64,000 nt of DNA from Thiomonas sp. FB-Cd. Lineage in GTDB: Bacteria > Pseudomonadota > Gammaproteobacteria > Burkholderiales > Burkholderiaceae_C. The notes under the pieces are model-generated. The model saw nothing but the letters and a program-made list of their open reading frames with translations. It did no database searches and had not been told where the DNA came from. Of the stretch, positions 30,171 through 38,927 are shown one piece after another (position 1 is the stretch's first letter; every line of letters starts with the position of its first letter). The DNA is taken from contig NZ_JPOE01000002.1 in the NCBI RefSeq assembly GCF_000733775.1, forward strand, positions 310,001 through 374,000. Direction: 5' to 3'. Position numbers and translations under genes: made by a program.

Positions 30171-30401
30171 TCAATGCACCAGCTTGTCGCGCAGAAGCGC
30201 CGCCAGCTCGATACCCGAGACGACCGAGGTACCCAGGATTCCAGCGTGCATCGCGCGGAAGCTCACGTTGTCGTTGCACCGGCCGATGAGGAAGCCAAGG
30301 TCAGGGGTAACGGACGCGGCAAGACGCCCCGATTGCACTGCCCCGCGTTGCTGGCGATTGACTGGGAACGTGAGTCCCAAGATGTCGAGCCGACCAGTCA
30401 T
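30171..30401 (-). CDS. short hypothetical frame upstream of the P-type ATPase
   Basis: A 76-residue frame whose stop abuts the ATG of the ATPase gene, an operon-like arrangement. The C-terminal half (GILGTSVVSGIELAALLRDKLVH) has protein-like composition, the N-terminal half less so. I do not recognise a family. It may be the 3' remnant of a longer gene cut by the IS630 element that begins about 95 bases upstream. Low confidence. Confidence 0.3.
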   Translation of the reverse strand: MTGRLDILGLTFPVNRQQRGAVQSGRLAASVTPDLGFLIGRCNDNVSFRAMHAGILGTSVVSGIELAALLRDKLVH

Positions 30402-30495
30402 CGCCCGGCCCGATTGACGGTTCCAAGATCGTGTTCGCTGATCTTGCGTGCCCGCGCACCAACTTCCATATCTGGCAAGCGGATCCTCCTATTGC

Positions 30496-31606
30496 TCCGG
30501 CCCTGTGAAGTATTAAGCTGCGTAGCGAACGCGCCGGTCCTGGAAGTAGCTCATCACACGCTGCGGGTTTTGTTCCAGCATCGCCATATGGTCGTTCGCA
30601 GCTTCGCGTAATTTGGCCTTGGTTCGCACCGGCACGCGTTTGCCCATTTCCTGTTTGAGATCGGCGTTGAGCCTCTCCTCAGGGTTGAGTTGGGGGCTGT
30701 AACTGGGCAGGTAAAACAGCTCGATCTGCGCGTTGTGCAAGGCGACCCACGCCTTCACCAACTTGCTGTGATGCACCCTCAGGTTGTCCAGAATCAGGAA
30801 CACCTTCTTGCCTGCATCCTTGATCAACGCCTGCAAGAACTCGATCAGCTTGTCGGCGTCAAACGCCTCGTCGATGATCATCCAGCGGGTCTTGCCCTGG
30901 TTGGTGACCGTGGCGATCATCGAGAGCTTCTGGCGCGTCCCGCCCACCGCCATCGCCACGGGGGTTTTGCCCGCAGGGGCAAAGCTTCTGCCGCGCACGT
31001 CCGTGTTGACCAGCGCGGTTTCGTCTCCCCAGTGAATTTCCGCGCCCTCAACCCTGGCGCGCTGCTCGATGGCGGGGTATTCCCCCTCCAGCCAAGCCTG
31101 CACCGCCGCGGGGCTTTGCTCATAGGCTCGCTTGATGGGCTTTTGCGGCGTAAAGCCCCAGCGGGTGAGGTACTTTCCAACGCTGCGCACCTGCAGTTTG
31201 ATGTCGAACTCTTGTTCAATGAGTTGCATCACCGCAGCGCGGCTCCACAGATGGAAGTCCATCTTGAGTTGCTCGGGACGTGTGTCAATGATCAGGCGCT
31301 GGATCGTCTCTTCTTGCGCTTGACTGAGCACCCGACCGTCGCCTCTGGCGCGTCCCCGCCGAGTCGGCCGGATGGCGCTCCAGCCGCCAGCCTCGTACAA
31401 GTCGATGGCCGCTCGAACCGGCGGGTAACTCAGCCCCGTCATGTCCACGATCTGCATGATCTTGACGCCCCGCTTGTGCAACCTCACGACTTGCTTGCGC
31501 CGCTCGTGAAGTTGCTCGAGTGTTTGCTTTCTTGCGTTTTCTTTTTCCATCATCAATGGATCAAAAAACTTGCTGAAAGTTCATATTTTATTGGGCCTTA
31601 TCTATA
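30496..31606 (-). mobile_element. IS630-family element, intact copy
   Basis: Ends were estimated by comparison with the interrupted copy at 51573-53887: both share sequence from TCCGGCCCTGTGAAG on the left to GGGCCTTATCTATA on the right and differ outside. The ends share a short inverted GGCCC. Length is about 1.11 kb, normal for IS630. It carries one transposase gene. It seems to have cut a small hypothetical gene on its right side. Confidence 0.8.
30513..31556 (-). CDS. IS630-family transposase, intact
   Basis: A 347-residue transposase: an N-terminal helix-turn-helix (VVRLHKRGVKIMQIVDMTGLSYPPVRAAIDLY, residues 22-55), a winged-helix segment and a DDE domain. The three acidic residues are visible in IHWGDETALVN, FLILDNLRVHHSK and YSPQLNPEERLNADLK. 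The frame is continuous. It cuts and pastes the element, usually into TA dinucleotides in this family. Confidence 0.92.
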   Translation of the reverse strand: MMMEKENARKQTLEQLHERRKQVVRLHKRGVKIMQIVDMTGLSYPPVRAAIDLYEAGGWSAIRPTRRGRARGDGRVLSQAQEETIQRLIIDTRPEQLKMDFHLWSRAAVMQLIEQEFDIKLQVRSVGKYLTRWGFTPQKPIKRAYEQSPAAVQAWLEGEYPAIEQRARVEGAEIHWGDETALVNTDVRGRSFAPAGKTPVAMAVGGTRQKLSMIATVTNQGKTRWMIIDEAFDADKLIEFLQALIKDAGKKVFLILDNLRVHHSKLVKAWVALHNAQIELFYLPSYSPQLNPEERLNADLKQEMGKRVPVRTKAKLREAANDHMAMLEQNPQRVMSYFQDRRVRYAA

Positions 31607-31992
31607 AGCGCGAAAAAGGTGGTGACGCCCGGAGCGGTGGCGCTTGTTTGAATCGGGCCTGTTATAAGGCGCCAGACGCGCGTCGCGAACTTTTGCGGTT
31701 GATCTATGGCCAGCCAATGCATCCACCGTGCCCCGTCGAAGGACGATTCTGGTAGGGGCCGCCACGCATCCCACTCGGCGATGCGGGCGACGTGGGGCAG
31801 CATCGTGGTATCCACAAGGTGGCGGCCGTCCGCGTCGCCGTGTCCCCACCAGGAGTGTCCCGTCTGCATCGCGCCGGCCACCAAAGCGAAACGTTTGGGC
31901 GCTTGTGTCAACCGCGTGAGGCTCCGCAGCAAGGGCCTGGAGAGCCAAGGGACGAAGCCGGGCACACAGCAGGTTTTGGAACTGTCCATCAT
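31588..31992 (-). CDS. hypothetical protein, 3' end inside the IS630 element
   Basis: A frame of 134 residues beginning MMDSSKTCCVPGFVPWL with a tryptophan-rich centre (TGHSWWGHGDADGRHLVDTTMLP, ARWMHWLAIDQPQKF). Composition is protein-like, but a competing minus-strand frame overlaps it and I recognise no family. The last few codons lie in the terminal sequence of the IS630 element, so the original C-terminus was probably lost. Just downstream of the CDF gene on the same strand. Confidence 0.3.
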   Translation of the reverse strand: MMDSSKTCCVPGFVPWLSRPLLRSLTRLTQAPKRFALVAGAMQTGHSWWGHGDADGRHLVDTTMLPHVARIAEWDAWRPLPESSFDGARWMHWLAIDQPQKFATRVWRLITGPIQTSATAPGVTTFFALIDKAQ

Positions 31993-32024
31993 TGCAGCGG
32001 AATGAATTGAGTCTCCGGAGCCGC

Positions 32025-32948
32025 TCACCTCGATATTCCTTCGGAGGTCGTATTGCCGGGGCAAGCAGCCCGAGGCACCGCGGCAAGTTCACAGGAGGCG
32101 GCAAAGGCCTCGGATTCGATTTGCAGCGTCACGTGCCTGATCTCGAAGCTGTCGTGCAGCATGCGCTTCGCCTGCTCGAGAATGGCATCGATGCCTGGCG
32201 CATCCCTGCCGAGTGTCCGATGCGCAGTCAAGCTCACCTGCGAGGTGCTCAGCGCCCACACATGCAGATCGTGCAGCGCCTGGATACCCGGTATCGTCAG
32301 CAGGTGGGCGCGAGCCGATGTCAGATCGATACCGGCAGGTACCCCATCAAATAGCAGATGCAGGGACTGCCTGAACACGATCCATGTCCCCCACAACACA
32401 ACCCCTGCAATGAGCAGCGTGACGGCTGGATCGACCCAAGTCCACCCCGTGGCCAATACCGCTGCCGCACTGATGACCACGCCGAGCGACACCGAGGCGT
32501 CGGCCGCCATGTGCGCAAAAGCACTGCGGTCGTTCAGGCCGCTCTTGCCCTTCCCGAGAAAAAGCCATGCAGTTCCTCCGTTGACCATGATGCCAACGCA
32601 CGCGACGGCGTGCACTGACCATTCGCTCACCACGGCCCGGGCTTCGAAGCGCTGTAGAGCTTCGAGCGCAAGCGCACCCATGAGCACCAGCAGGAATGTG
32701 CTGTTGACGACGCTCGCCAGGATAGAGCCACGTTGCCAGCCATAAGTATGGCGGTCGTTCGCATGCAAACGACCTGCGGCAAGCCCCGCCCAAGCCAACC
32801 CAAGAGCACCCACGTCACCGAGATTGTGACCCGCATCGGCCAACAGTGCGAGAAAATTCGACCGCCATCCATAGAAGGCCTCGACGGCGACGAACGCTAG
32901 ATTGAGCACAATGCCAAGCGCGAAGCGCGCTCCGAAATCTTGAGGCAC
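32025..32948 (-). CDS. CDF-family metal efflux protein (CzcD-like)
   Basis: A 307-residue cation diffusion facilitator with six membrane helices. Helix 2 has the metal site LLADAGHNLGDVGAL (H-x3-D) and helix 5 has HMAADASVSLGVV (H-x3-D), the Zn/Cd/Co site of the CzcD group; the C-terminal domain is cytosolic. The only usable start is a GTG at 32948 giving PQDFGARFALG. The codons just upstream read HDHPV, as in longer homologues, but there is no ATG before the in-frame stop, so the normal N-terminus may have been lost. Exports divalent metals using the proton gradient. Confidence 0.87.
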   Translation of the reverse strand: MPQDFGARFALGIVLNLAFVAVEAFYGWRSNFLALLADAGHNLGDVGALGLAWAGLAAGRLHANDRHTYGWQRGSILASVVNSTFLLVLMGALALEALQRFEARAVVSEWSVHAVACVGIMVNGGTAWLFLGKGKSGLNDRSAFAHMAADASVSLGVVISAAAVLATGWTWVDPAVTLLIAGVVLWGTWIVFRQSLHLLFDGVPAGIDLTSARAHLLTIPGIQALHDLHVWALSTSQVSLTAHRTLGRDAPGIDAILEQAKRMLHDSFEIRHVTLQIESEAFAASCELAAVPRAACPGNTTSEGISR

Positions 32949-33283
32949 AGGGTGATCGTGGTCGGCGAGCGTGAACTTTGGGGAATCTGCGGTGTGCTAG
33001 CGATCCGGGAGGCGTGTCATGCCGCGCTACGCAGCTGCATGACGCCATATCCGATTTTGAGCTTTATAGACTCTGCGCACCACGTGGAGCGTGAGCTGTG
33101 TCAAGCCATGCTTGTTCGCAACGTCCATCGCGTGTGGCGCAGGGTCCCGGTGCAGGCGTGCCGCGATGAGGTACAGGGAGCGCGAGTGGGCGACATTGGT
33201 CCCAGCGCCAGGTTTGCCCCAGGGGTGATGAACCAACGCCGAGCACCGCGCGGGGGGGGGCGCCGACGTATCACGCCTGCTCC
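32949..33283. other. intergenic stretch with a long G run
   Basis: About 335 bases between the CDF start and the HbpS-like gene. Contains a run of ten G's at 33250-33259. Short frames are present on both strands (for example minus 33236-33027) but none is recognisable. No clear promoter or terminator seen. Confidence 0.4.
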
Positions 33284-33793
33284 TCAGAACGCGAGGTCAT
33301 CTTCGACGCCTGCCAATCCAGCCTTGGCGCAGATGTCGTCGCTGTCCCCACCCGGTGCACCCGACACGCCGATAGCGCCAACCAACTGGCCGGCAGCTTC
33401 GATCGGCATGCCGCCGCCGACCATGACCACGCCGGGCAGGTTCTTGATCGCCTGTTCGGCCGAGCCGGGTTTGTTCACCCGCGCGGCAACAGTGCTTGTG
33501 GACTCGCGCCAGCTCGCTGCGGTCCGAGCCTTGCCTTCGGCCGCAGCCAGGGTATGCCAGCCGGCGTAGCGGTCGCGCACCACGACCAACGGGAGGCCCG
33601 AGGGGTCGGTGACCGCCACCGCCACCTGCCAGCCGCGCGTCTGGCACTCGGCCTTCGCCGTCTGCGCAGCTTTGAGCGCAATCTCCGGCGTGATGATTTT
33701 CTGCGTCCAGGTGGCGGCTGGGCTTTCGGCATGGGCCGATGTGCCGTACACGGCCGCAAGCAAGGACAAGGCCACAATCATTGGCTTACGCAT
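33284..33793 (-). CDS. secreted HbpS/GlcG-family protein
   Basis: A 169-residue protein with a signal peptide (MRKPMIVALSLLAAVYGTSAHA) followed by a GlcG/HbpS domain. Landmarks are AVTDPSGLPLVVVRDRYAGWHTLAAAEGKARTA and the glycine-rich C-terminal VGGGMPIEAAGQLVGAIGVSGAPGG. Members bind haem (HbpS) or cobalamin-type ligands, or have no known role. The start at 33793 is preferred over 33826 because it begins the signal peptide. It lies downstream of the redox/permease cluster on the same strand and could serve metal or haem sensing outside the cytoplasm. Confidence 0.82.
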   Translation of the reverse strand: MRKPMIVALSLLAAVYGTSAHAESPAATWTQKIITPEIALKAAQTAKAECQTRGWQVAVAVTDPSGLPLVVVRDRYAGWHTLAAAEGKARTAASWRESTSTVAARVNKPGSAEQAIKNLPGVVMVGGGMPIEAAGQLVGAIGVSGAPGGDSDDICAKAGLAGVEDDLAF

Positions 33794-33810
33794 GGTGCTG
33801 GTTCCCCGGC

Positions 33811-34047
33811 TCAGGCGCTGATCCACTGTTCGACCTGCGCGCGGCTGGGAATGCCGCCAGCGTGCACGACCTTACCATCGATGACCACTCCAGGCGTGCT
33901 CATCACGCCGTACTTCATGATCGAGGGGATGTCCTCGACCTTCTCAACCTGGGCCTGTACGCCCCTGGCTTTGATGACGTCTTCAACGAGCTTTTGCGTG
34001 GCCTTGCAGTTGGCACAGCCGGTGCCGAGAATTTTGATGGTGATCAT
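33811..34047 (-). CDS. small thioredoxin-like redox-active disulfide protein
   Basis: A 78-residue thioredoxin-fold protein with the active-site motif GCANC (C-x2-C) and the cis-proline in MSTPGVVIDGKVV. The family is the 'redox-active disulfide protein 2' group, which often accompanies ArsP-like permeases. The start at 34047 is set by an excellent CAGGAG site. Cytosolic. Neighbouring genes are the DUF2892 protein and the permease on the same strand, suggesting that it works with the permease on a thiol- or metal-linked substrate. Confidence 0.88.
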   Translation of the reverse strand: MITIKILGTGCANCKATQKLVEDVIKARGVQAQVEKVEDIPSIMKYGVMSTPGVVIDGKVVHAGGIPSRAQVEQWISA

Positions 34048-34102
34048 GGTCAGACTCCTGAATGTCGTATGCGATGAGCGCCCGCAAGGGTGCGTGTTGG
34101 AT

Positions 34103-34354
34103 TCAGCAGCAGCTCTTGTCTGAAGCCATGGCGCTACTGGCATTGGTGGCGTCTCTGAAGCCCAGTGCCTTGAACACCTTGGCCGCGGGACAAAAGCCGG
34201 TGAAACCCATCTGGAACACGTTCAGGCCGACGAAGCCCGTGAGCCACAGCCAGGTGGGGTGCAACAGGTCGATCTGGCCGGTGATCTGCGCCAGCATCAG
34301 GCTGAGCAGAACCATGAACCCGGCCATGATGCTCACCATGCGATTGGTGGTCAT
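34103..34354 (-). CDS. DUF2892 small inner-membrane protein
   Basis: An 83-residue protein with two hydrophobic segments (SIMAGFMVLLSLMLAQITG and WLWLTGFVGLNVFQMGFTGF) and the hallmark FCPAAKVFKALG of DUF2892, as in the C-terminal membrane domain of rhodanese YgaP. It ends in SDKSCC, a possible metal- or sulfur-binding tail. Located between the permease and the thioredoxin-like gene. Likely a partner in sulfur or metal handling; exact role unknown. Confidence 0.85.
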   Translation of the reverse strand: MTTNRMVSIMAGFMVLLSLMLAQITGQIDLLHPTWLWLTGFVGLNVFQMGFTGFCPAAKVFKALGFRDATNASSAMASDKSCC

Positions 34355-34403
34355 GAAAATCTCCTTGGATTGTGGAAAGATAGGGAAGTGATCGACCTGC
34401 GCG

Positions 34404-35501
34404 TTACATCAGGGCGTTGAAGACGTAGCCCACGATGATGATGCCCACGGCCACAACGCCGGCGAATAGCGCAATCAGCTTGGGTTTCATCACCTTTTTA
34501 AGGATCATGAACTCGGGGAAGGACAAGGCGGTGACAGCCATCATGAACGCCAGGGTGGTGCCCAGCGCCGCGCCCTTTCCCAGGAGCGCCTGCACCACGG
34601 GGATGATGCCCGCCGCATTGGAGTACATGGGCACGCCGATGAGCACGGCCAGGGGCACCGACCACCAGTTGCCCTTGCCCATGAGATGCGCCATGAAGTC
34701 TTGCGGCACGTAGCCGTGAATCCACGCACCCACGCCGACGCCGGCGACGATGTAGGGCGCCACCTTGAGCACGATCTCGCGCACATGTTTCCAGCCTTGG
34801 GCAAAGCGCGCATCCCAGCCGGGCCTGGTTTCGGCATTGCTGACGGCCGGGATATCGAACACCCAGGGCTCGACAAGCTTCACCGGGTTCAGCCGCCCGA
34901 TCACCAGCCCCGCCAGGATGGCGATGGCCAGGCCCAGCCCCAGATAGATCGAGGCGATCTTCCAGCCGAACATGCCGAACAGCAGCGCCAGCGCCACCTC
35001 GTTGACCATGGGCGCCGACACGAGAAAGGAAAATGTCACGCCCAGCGGCACGCCGGCGGTGAGAAAACCGATGAACAGCGGCACCGCCGAGCATGAGCAA
35101 AAGGGTGTGACGATGCCCAGCGTGGCCGCCAGCACGTTGCCCACGCCCTGGCGCCGGCCGGCCAGAATGGCGCGCGTCTTCTCGGGCGTAAAGAAAGTCT
35201 GAATGACGCCGACGACGAAGACGATCAGCGCCAGCAGCATCAGCACCTTGGGCACTTCGAAGGCGAAGAAACTCACCGCACCGTAGAGATGGCTGGCGGC
35301 GACCATGCCGCTTGCGCCGGACAGCCAGTGCATGAACGCATCGGTGGCAGATTGGAGCTGGCTGTAGAGCAGGACCCAGCCCATGACAAACACTGTGGGT
35401 ACCGTCCAGGCGCGCCAGACCGGAATGGGCCGATTTGTGTCGGACTCGCCGGTGCATTTGGCCGCTTGGGGTGCGTCTTGGGAAACGGTTTGCGTATTCA
35501 T
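34404..35501 (-). CDS. ArsP/UPF0718-type permease
   Basis: A 365-residue permease with about eight to ten membrane helices. The diagnostic motif GIVTPFCSCSAVPLFIGF with paired cysteines and the second half VPMYSNAAGIIPVVQAL match the UPF0718/DUF318 permease family. ArsP members of this family export trivalent organoarsenicals, others are uncharacterised. Together with the downstream DUF2892 and thioredoxin-like genes this forms a compact cluster seen elsewhere with an ArsR regulator; no intact arsR is visible upstream here. Substrate is inferred. Confidence 0.87.
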   Translation of the reverse strand: MNTQTVSQDAPQAAKCTGESDTNRPIPVWRAWTVPTVFVMGWVLLYSQLQSATDAFMHWLSGASGMVAASHLYGAVSFFAFEVPKVLMLLALIVFVVGVIQTFFTPEKTRAILAGRRQGVGNVLAATLGIVTPFCSCSAVPLFIGFLTAGVPLGVTFSFLVSAPMVNEVALALLFGMFGWKIASIYLGLGLAIAILAGLVIGRLNPVKLVEPWVFDIPAVSNAETRPGWDARFAQGWKHVREIVLKVAPYIVAGVGVGAWIHGYVPQDFMAHLMGKGNWWSVPLAVLIGVPMYSNAAGIIPVVQALLGKGAALGTTLAFMMAVTALSFPEFMILKKVMKPKLIALFAGVVAVGIIIVGYVFNALM

Positions 35502-36097
35502 CGAACTCTCGCAAGCAAGGGGCTAGATTTGGGTTGCTCCCTGAAGAAGACGAATGAGCGTGGAAAAGGATGCATTGGGCGGGATGCCAAAGCTCAAAGA
35601 CGCAATTGCAGCTAGCCAATTCAGCGCAAGGCGAATCATGAGCCAGGTGTGGTTGGCCCCGAGCGAGGCAGTGGTGGAGATATGGCATAAGGCGCCGGAC
35701 CTCGACATCGCCTGATCTTGATCACCTGGATTTAATTTGAGGGTGGGCACGCCCGGATCGCGTGTGAAGTGAATGCTGTCGCAATGCCAGCAGGAACCCA
35801 CCGAAGCGACGCGTCCCGGCTCAGTGCCGGAATGAGCGCCGTAGGAGCCTCCGCTTTTTTGGCCAAAGGGATGTCAAGTTTCGGCGAGCAAGCCGGAGTG
35901 CTGGTTGGTATACCGGTTTGCGTCAGTGGCACAACAGCCCGAAGTCACGCCTCGGGAGATCGCCATCAGCTACTTGGGCGGCACCGCTGTGTGATCGATC
36001 GGCGGCACCGGGACAACGCAGCAATGGCCGCGTCGCCTTGGTGGGGCGGGAGCATATAAGAGGAAGAGGGGCAAGGTCAGCGCGAGTCTGCAAAGAA
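35502..36097. other. intergenic stretch upstream of the permease operon
   Basis: About 600 bases without a confident gene. It holds one small plus-strand frame (35554-35715, listed separately) and should hold the promoter of the permease operon on the minus strand. Other frames overlap each other and look like chance openings. Confidence 0.4.
35554..35715 (+). CDS. possible small protein, 53 residues
   Basis: Begins MSVEKDALGGMPKLKDAIAA with a GAAGAAG purine tract six to eight bases before the ATG and ends WHKAPDLDIA. Composition is protein-like and soluble. No family recognised. It is antisense to the upstream region of the permease operon. It may be a short regulator or a remnant; evidence is only codon composition and the ribosome-binding site. 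Confidence 0.25.
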   Translation: MSVEKDALGGMPKLKDAIAASQFSARRIMSQVWLAPSEAVVEIWHKAPDLDIA

Positions 36098-36667
36098 CTA
36101 CCGCACGGGCAGCCCGTGCGGGCCGCGGGCCGTTTGTGGGGCATGGCAGCACACTAACCCCGTTTGCGGATCGAATCGCACACCGCAAACACGAACAAAC
36201 GCTTCCCGCAACCGGGCGCGCGCCCGTAGAACGCGGGATTTGGCTGCGGGTAGAGACAAGCCGCGTAGCGTGGCATAGTCACGCTGCGTCATGCCCTGCA
36301 GCTCGCAGAGATCGAGGACGTCGCGGTCTTCATTTGTGAGCGAGGCGAGTGCTTTGGGCAGGCAGTCGGACAGCGTTTCCACCGGCGGTTGCTCACCAGA
36401 TTCCGCCGGCAGATCCTCAGATAACGCGTCGTGGGGATGAAGCGTGCGCAGGTGATCGGCCAGAGCGTTGCGTGCCAGGGTGAACAGCCAAGCACGCGGT
36501 TCTTTGAGGTCACAGAAATTGCGCCCCTGATGCAGGGCTTTGAGGAACACGGTTTGCAGCAAGTCTGCTGCTTGATCGCCATCACCCACGCGATGTCGCA
36601 GGTACCTTTCAATCTCCGAATGATGCTTCCGCCAAGCGCGGGTCACACAGGTTTCCGCTGTCGGCAT
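36098..36667 (-). CDS. ECF-like RNA polymerase sigma factor (SigZ-like)
   Basis: A 189-residue sigma-70 family factor. Region 2 is ERYLRHRVGDGDQAADLLQTVFLKALHQG with the -10 recognition and core-binding helix; RAWLFTLARNALADHLR follows. Region 4 (LASLTNEDRDVLDLCELQGMTQRDYATLRGLSLPAAKSRVLRARARLREAF) has the -35 helix-turn-helix. A short cysteine-bearing tail (VRVCGVRFDPQTGLVCCH) resembles SigZ-type factors. The start at 36667 is chosen by homology; an in-frame ATG at 36727 is possible. No anti-sigma gene is adjacent. Target genes unknown. Confidence 0.85.
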   Translation of the reverse strand: MPTAETCVTRAWRKHHSEIERYLRHRVGDGDQAADLLQTVFLKALHQGRNFCDLKEPRAWLFTLARNALADHLRTLHPHDALSEDLPAESGEQPPVETLSDCLPKALASLTNEDRDVLDLCELQGMTQRDYATLRGLSLPAAKSRVLRARARLREAFVRVCGVRFDPQTGLVCCHAPQTARGPHGLPVR

Positions 36668-36862
36668 GTGAGTGGCTCCAGTCAGAGGCGTGGGCTGGTG
36701 AATGTTGGTGGGCATGGCGGAAATCATACGTGCCGTTAGCCTTTATCGCTGCCGCTCTCTGCCAGAGCTGCGTCCGACAATTTTTCACCGCGGCTCTTGA
36801 AATCGGGCGCAGTATCGCCAAGTATGCAAAGTCGGATGAAATTCGTTACCATCTGACTCTTC

Positions 36863-37222
36863 GGGGCCGACCCGGTTTCGACGTGAATGTTGACGTTGTG
36901 GAGTGCATGCCGAGCACCAGTAAGCTCGTAAATCCACTGGAATCAAGTTAAACGCGAACGACGATAGTTTCGCTCTCGCAGCTTAATTGCCGCGAGCCTT
37001 GCAACGGCACGCTGATGGGCCGGGGTGGTAACACCTGCAAGGTCATGAACATCAGATCGCGATCTTGTGCGCCGCGCGCAATGTCGTTAAATTCAGCGGA
37101 TCGCCAGTTTAGAAGCATGTCCACCTGCGTCTGAGCGGTTAAATCCAAATGATGGCACTAAGCATGTAGAGCTTGCAGCAGAGAGTTTGCGGACGGGGGT
37201 TCAATTCCCCCCGGCTCCACCA
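36863..37222 (+). ncRNA. ssrA: transfer-messenger RNA (tmRNA)
   Basis: One-piece tmRNA of 360 nt. The 5' end GGGGCCGACCCGGTTTCGACG and the 3' end (T arm GGGGGTTCAATTCCCCC, then GGCTCCACCA) pair to make the tRNA-like domain. The resume codon GCG at 36954 starts the tag reading frame ANDDSFALAA with a TAA stop at 36984-36986; the ALAA end is the usual proteolysis signal. It rescues stalled ribosomes together with SmpB (61867-62316) and RNase R (54528-56900). A rho-independent terminator follows directly. Confidence 0.97.
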
Positions 37223-37233
37223 ATACTCGAAAT

Positions 37234-37261
37234 CCCAACCCTTATCGGTTGGGTTTTTTTT
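37234..37261 (+). terminator. rho-independent terminator of ssrA
   Basis: Stem CCCAACC / GGTTGGG (37234-37240 with 37247-37253), six-base loop, then eight or more T's. Lies 12 bases after the tmRNA CCA end. Confidence 0.9.
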
Positions 37262-37483
37262 GCCCACGGCGCCAGTGTTGGCGCGGTTTCCGGCCTTGGC
37301 CTCTTGAGCATGGCCCTCTGGAAGTCGCCCTTCCAGGCGTACTTTCCGCCGTTTTTCTCTCTCTTTTCTCTGCTGCCCTCTTGAACATTCAAGGCCAGAA
37401 GTCGCGTGTTGACGCGGGTTTGCGGACCATCGGTTTGCTTCCTCGCTTGCTCGGGAGCGTGCGACCGAGACAGCGAAAGGCAC

Positions 37484-37504
37484 AAAAAAACCGCCCTGAG
37501 GCGG
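37484..37504 (-). terminator. rho-independent terminator downstream of the DUF167 gene
   Basis: On the minus strand the stem CCGCC-TCAG-GGCGG is followed by seven T's (37490 to 37484). It lies about 50 bases after the stop of the 37551-37946 gene and should end its transcript. Confidence 0.7.
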
Positions 37505-37550
37505 CGTGTCGGCGCGGTACGGATGTCAGCGCGAGCCTGCCAAAAGCGCC

Positions 37551-37946
37551 TCACGTTGCACCTGAATCTTCCAGAAACTTAGCCAACACCGCTGGGATTT
37601 TGCTGGGTGCATGAATACGCAGTTGTTTGTTGACGTTAAACCGGCCGAACACCACGGTGACGGCCTTGGCCGGAACACCGAATTCCTCAGCTAAGAATTT
37701 CACCATATGGTCGGTCGCGCGGCCCGCCACCGGCGTGGCTGTCACACTCACCTTGAGTTGATGCCCTTTGGTCTTACCAATGGCATCACGTTTGGCAGAG
37801 GGTTCCCCTAGGATATTGACGACCAGAGTGTCGCCATCCCAAGCACAGGGCGTAGTCATCTTCATGCGCGGAGCGGATGGCTTGATCTCATCGCCCTGTT
37901 CGTCGACGTCAAACAACTGAGCTTGGGATTTAGATTTTCGCGCCAT
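37551..37946 (-). CDS. DUF167 (YggU-like) domain protein
   Basis: A 131-residue protein. The C-terminal 95 residues match the DUF167/UPF0235 family: VNILGEPSAKRDAIGKTKGHQLKVSVTATPVAGRATDHMVKFLAEEFGV, then VFGRFNVNKQLRIHAP, an alpha/beta fold of unknown role. An N-terminal extension of about 35 residues is charged. Its ATG is only 9 bases from the left end of the IS3 element, so the native promoter has been displaced and expression may depend on the IS. Confidence 0.8.
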   Translation of the reverse strand: MARKSKSQAQLFDVDEQGDEIKPSAPRMKMTTPCAWDGDTLVVNILGEPSAKRDAIGKTKGHQLKVSVTATPVAGRATDHMVKFLAEEFGVPAKAVTVVFGRFNVNKQLRIHAPSKIPAVLAKFLEDSGAT

Positions 37947-37994
37947 AGTATTTGTGAACCGCCCACGGGTTTCGTGGAGGCCAGTTGGTTTAAG

Positions 37995-38927
37995 TCAGGC
38001 CGCCACCGTGGAGGTCTGACTGACTTGCTGCATCCAGTAGTTTGCCTCAGCTTCTGCCGGAGGGATATAACCCAGGGGTTCCATCAAGCGGTGATTGTTG
38101 AACCAGGCCACCCATTCCAGGGTCGCCAGTTCCACCGATTCCCTGGTCTTCCAGGGGGCGCGACGATGGATCAACTCCGCCTTGTACAGCCCGTTGATCG
38201 TCTCGGCCAAGGCGTTGTCATAGGAGTCGCCCTTGCTGCCTACAGAAGGCTCAATCCCAGCTTCAGCCAGCCGCTCGGTGTAGCGAATGCTGACATATTG
38301 CGAACCTCTGTCTGAGTGATGGATCAAGGCATCGCCCCGCTCGGGTCGGCGGGCATAGAGCGCCTGCTCCAGGGCGTCGAGCACGAAGTCCGTGCGCATG
38401 GAACTGCTCACGCGCCAGCCGACAATGCGCCGGGCAAACACATCGATGACGAAGGCCACATAGAGCCAGCCTTGCCAGGTGGACACATACGTGAAATCGG
38501 ACACCCAGAGCTGATTGGGCCGCGCAGCCTTGAAGACCCTGTGGGCGTGGTCCAGCGGACACAGCGCCTTGGCGTCAGGGATCGTGGTGCGCACGACCTT
38601 GCCGCGCCTGGTGCCCTGCAATCCGAGCCTGCGCATCAGCCGCTCCACCGTGCAGCGCGCCACCACCACCCCCTCGCGGTGCATTTGCTTCCAGACCTTG
38701 TCAACGCCATAGACCTGCATGTTCGCTTGCCAGACCTGTTGGATGTGGGGGATCAGCCGCTGATCGCGCTGGGTGCGTGCCGACAGCAACTCAGGATGGC
38801 GCTGCCGGGCCGCATGCAGGCGGTATCCGCTTGGGGCGATCTGCAAGACCTTGCAGATCGGCTCGACCCCGAAGCGTTCACGATATGAGTCAACAAAGGC
38901 CTTCAGCTCTTGAGTCGGCGGTCGAGC
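37995..38927 (-). CDS. IS3-family transposase OrfB (made by -1 frameshift from OrfA)
   Basis: Catalytic part of an IS3 transposase. The DDE integrase core shows [43 protein letters not shown] and [19 protein letters not shown], giving D, D and E in normal spacing. An HTH_21-type region precedes it ([16 protein letters not shown]). The frame is open upstream into orfA; the fused product is expected from a -1 shift near the orfA stop at 38903. Confidence 0.9.
   Translation of the reverse strand, partial: ARPPTQELKAFVDSYRERFGVEPICKVLQIAPSGYRLHAARQRHPELLSARTQRDQRLIPHIQQVWQANMQVYGVDKVWKQMHREGVVVARCTVERLMRRLGLQGTRRGKVVRTTIPDAKALCPLDHAHRVFKAARPNQLWVSDFTYVSTWQGWLYVAFVIDVFARRIVGWRVSSSMRTDFVLDALEQALYARRPERGDALIHHSDRGSQYVSIRYTERLAEAGIEPSVGSKGDSYDNALAETINGLYKAELIHRRAPWKTRESVELATLEWVAWFNNHRLMEPLGYIPPAEAEANYWMQQVSQTSTVAA

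Noticed and set aside
36730..36951. 73-codon plus-strand frame before the tmRNA
   Set aside because: It runs into the tmRNA 5' part and its sequence reflects the RNA gene, not a protein.
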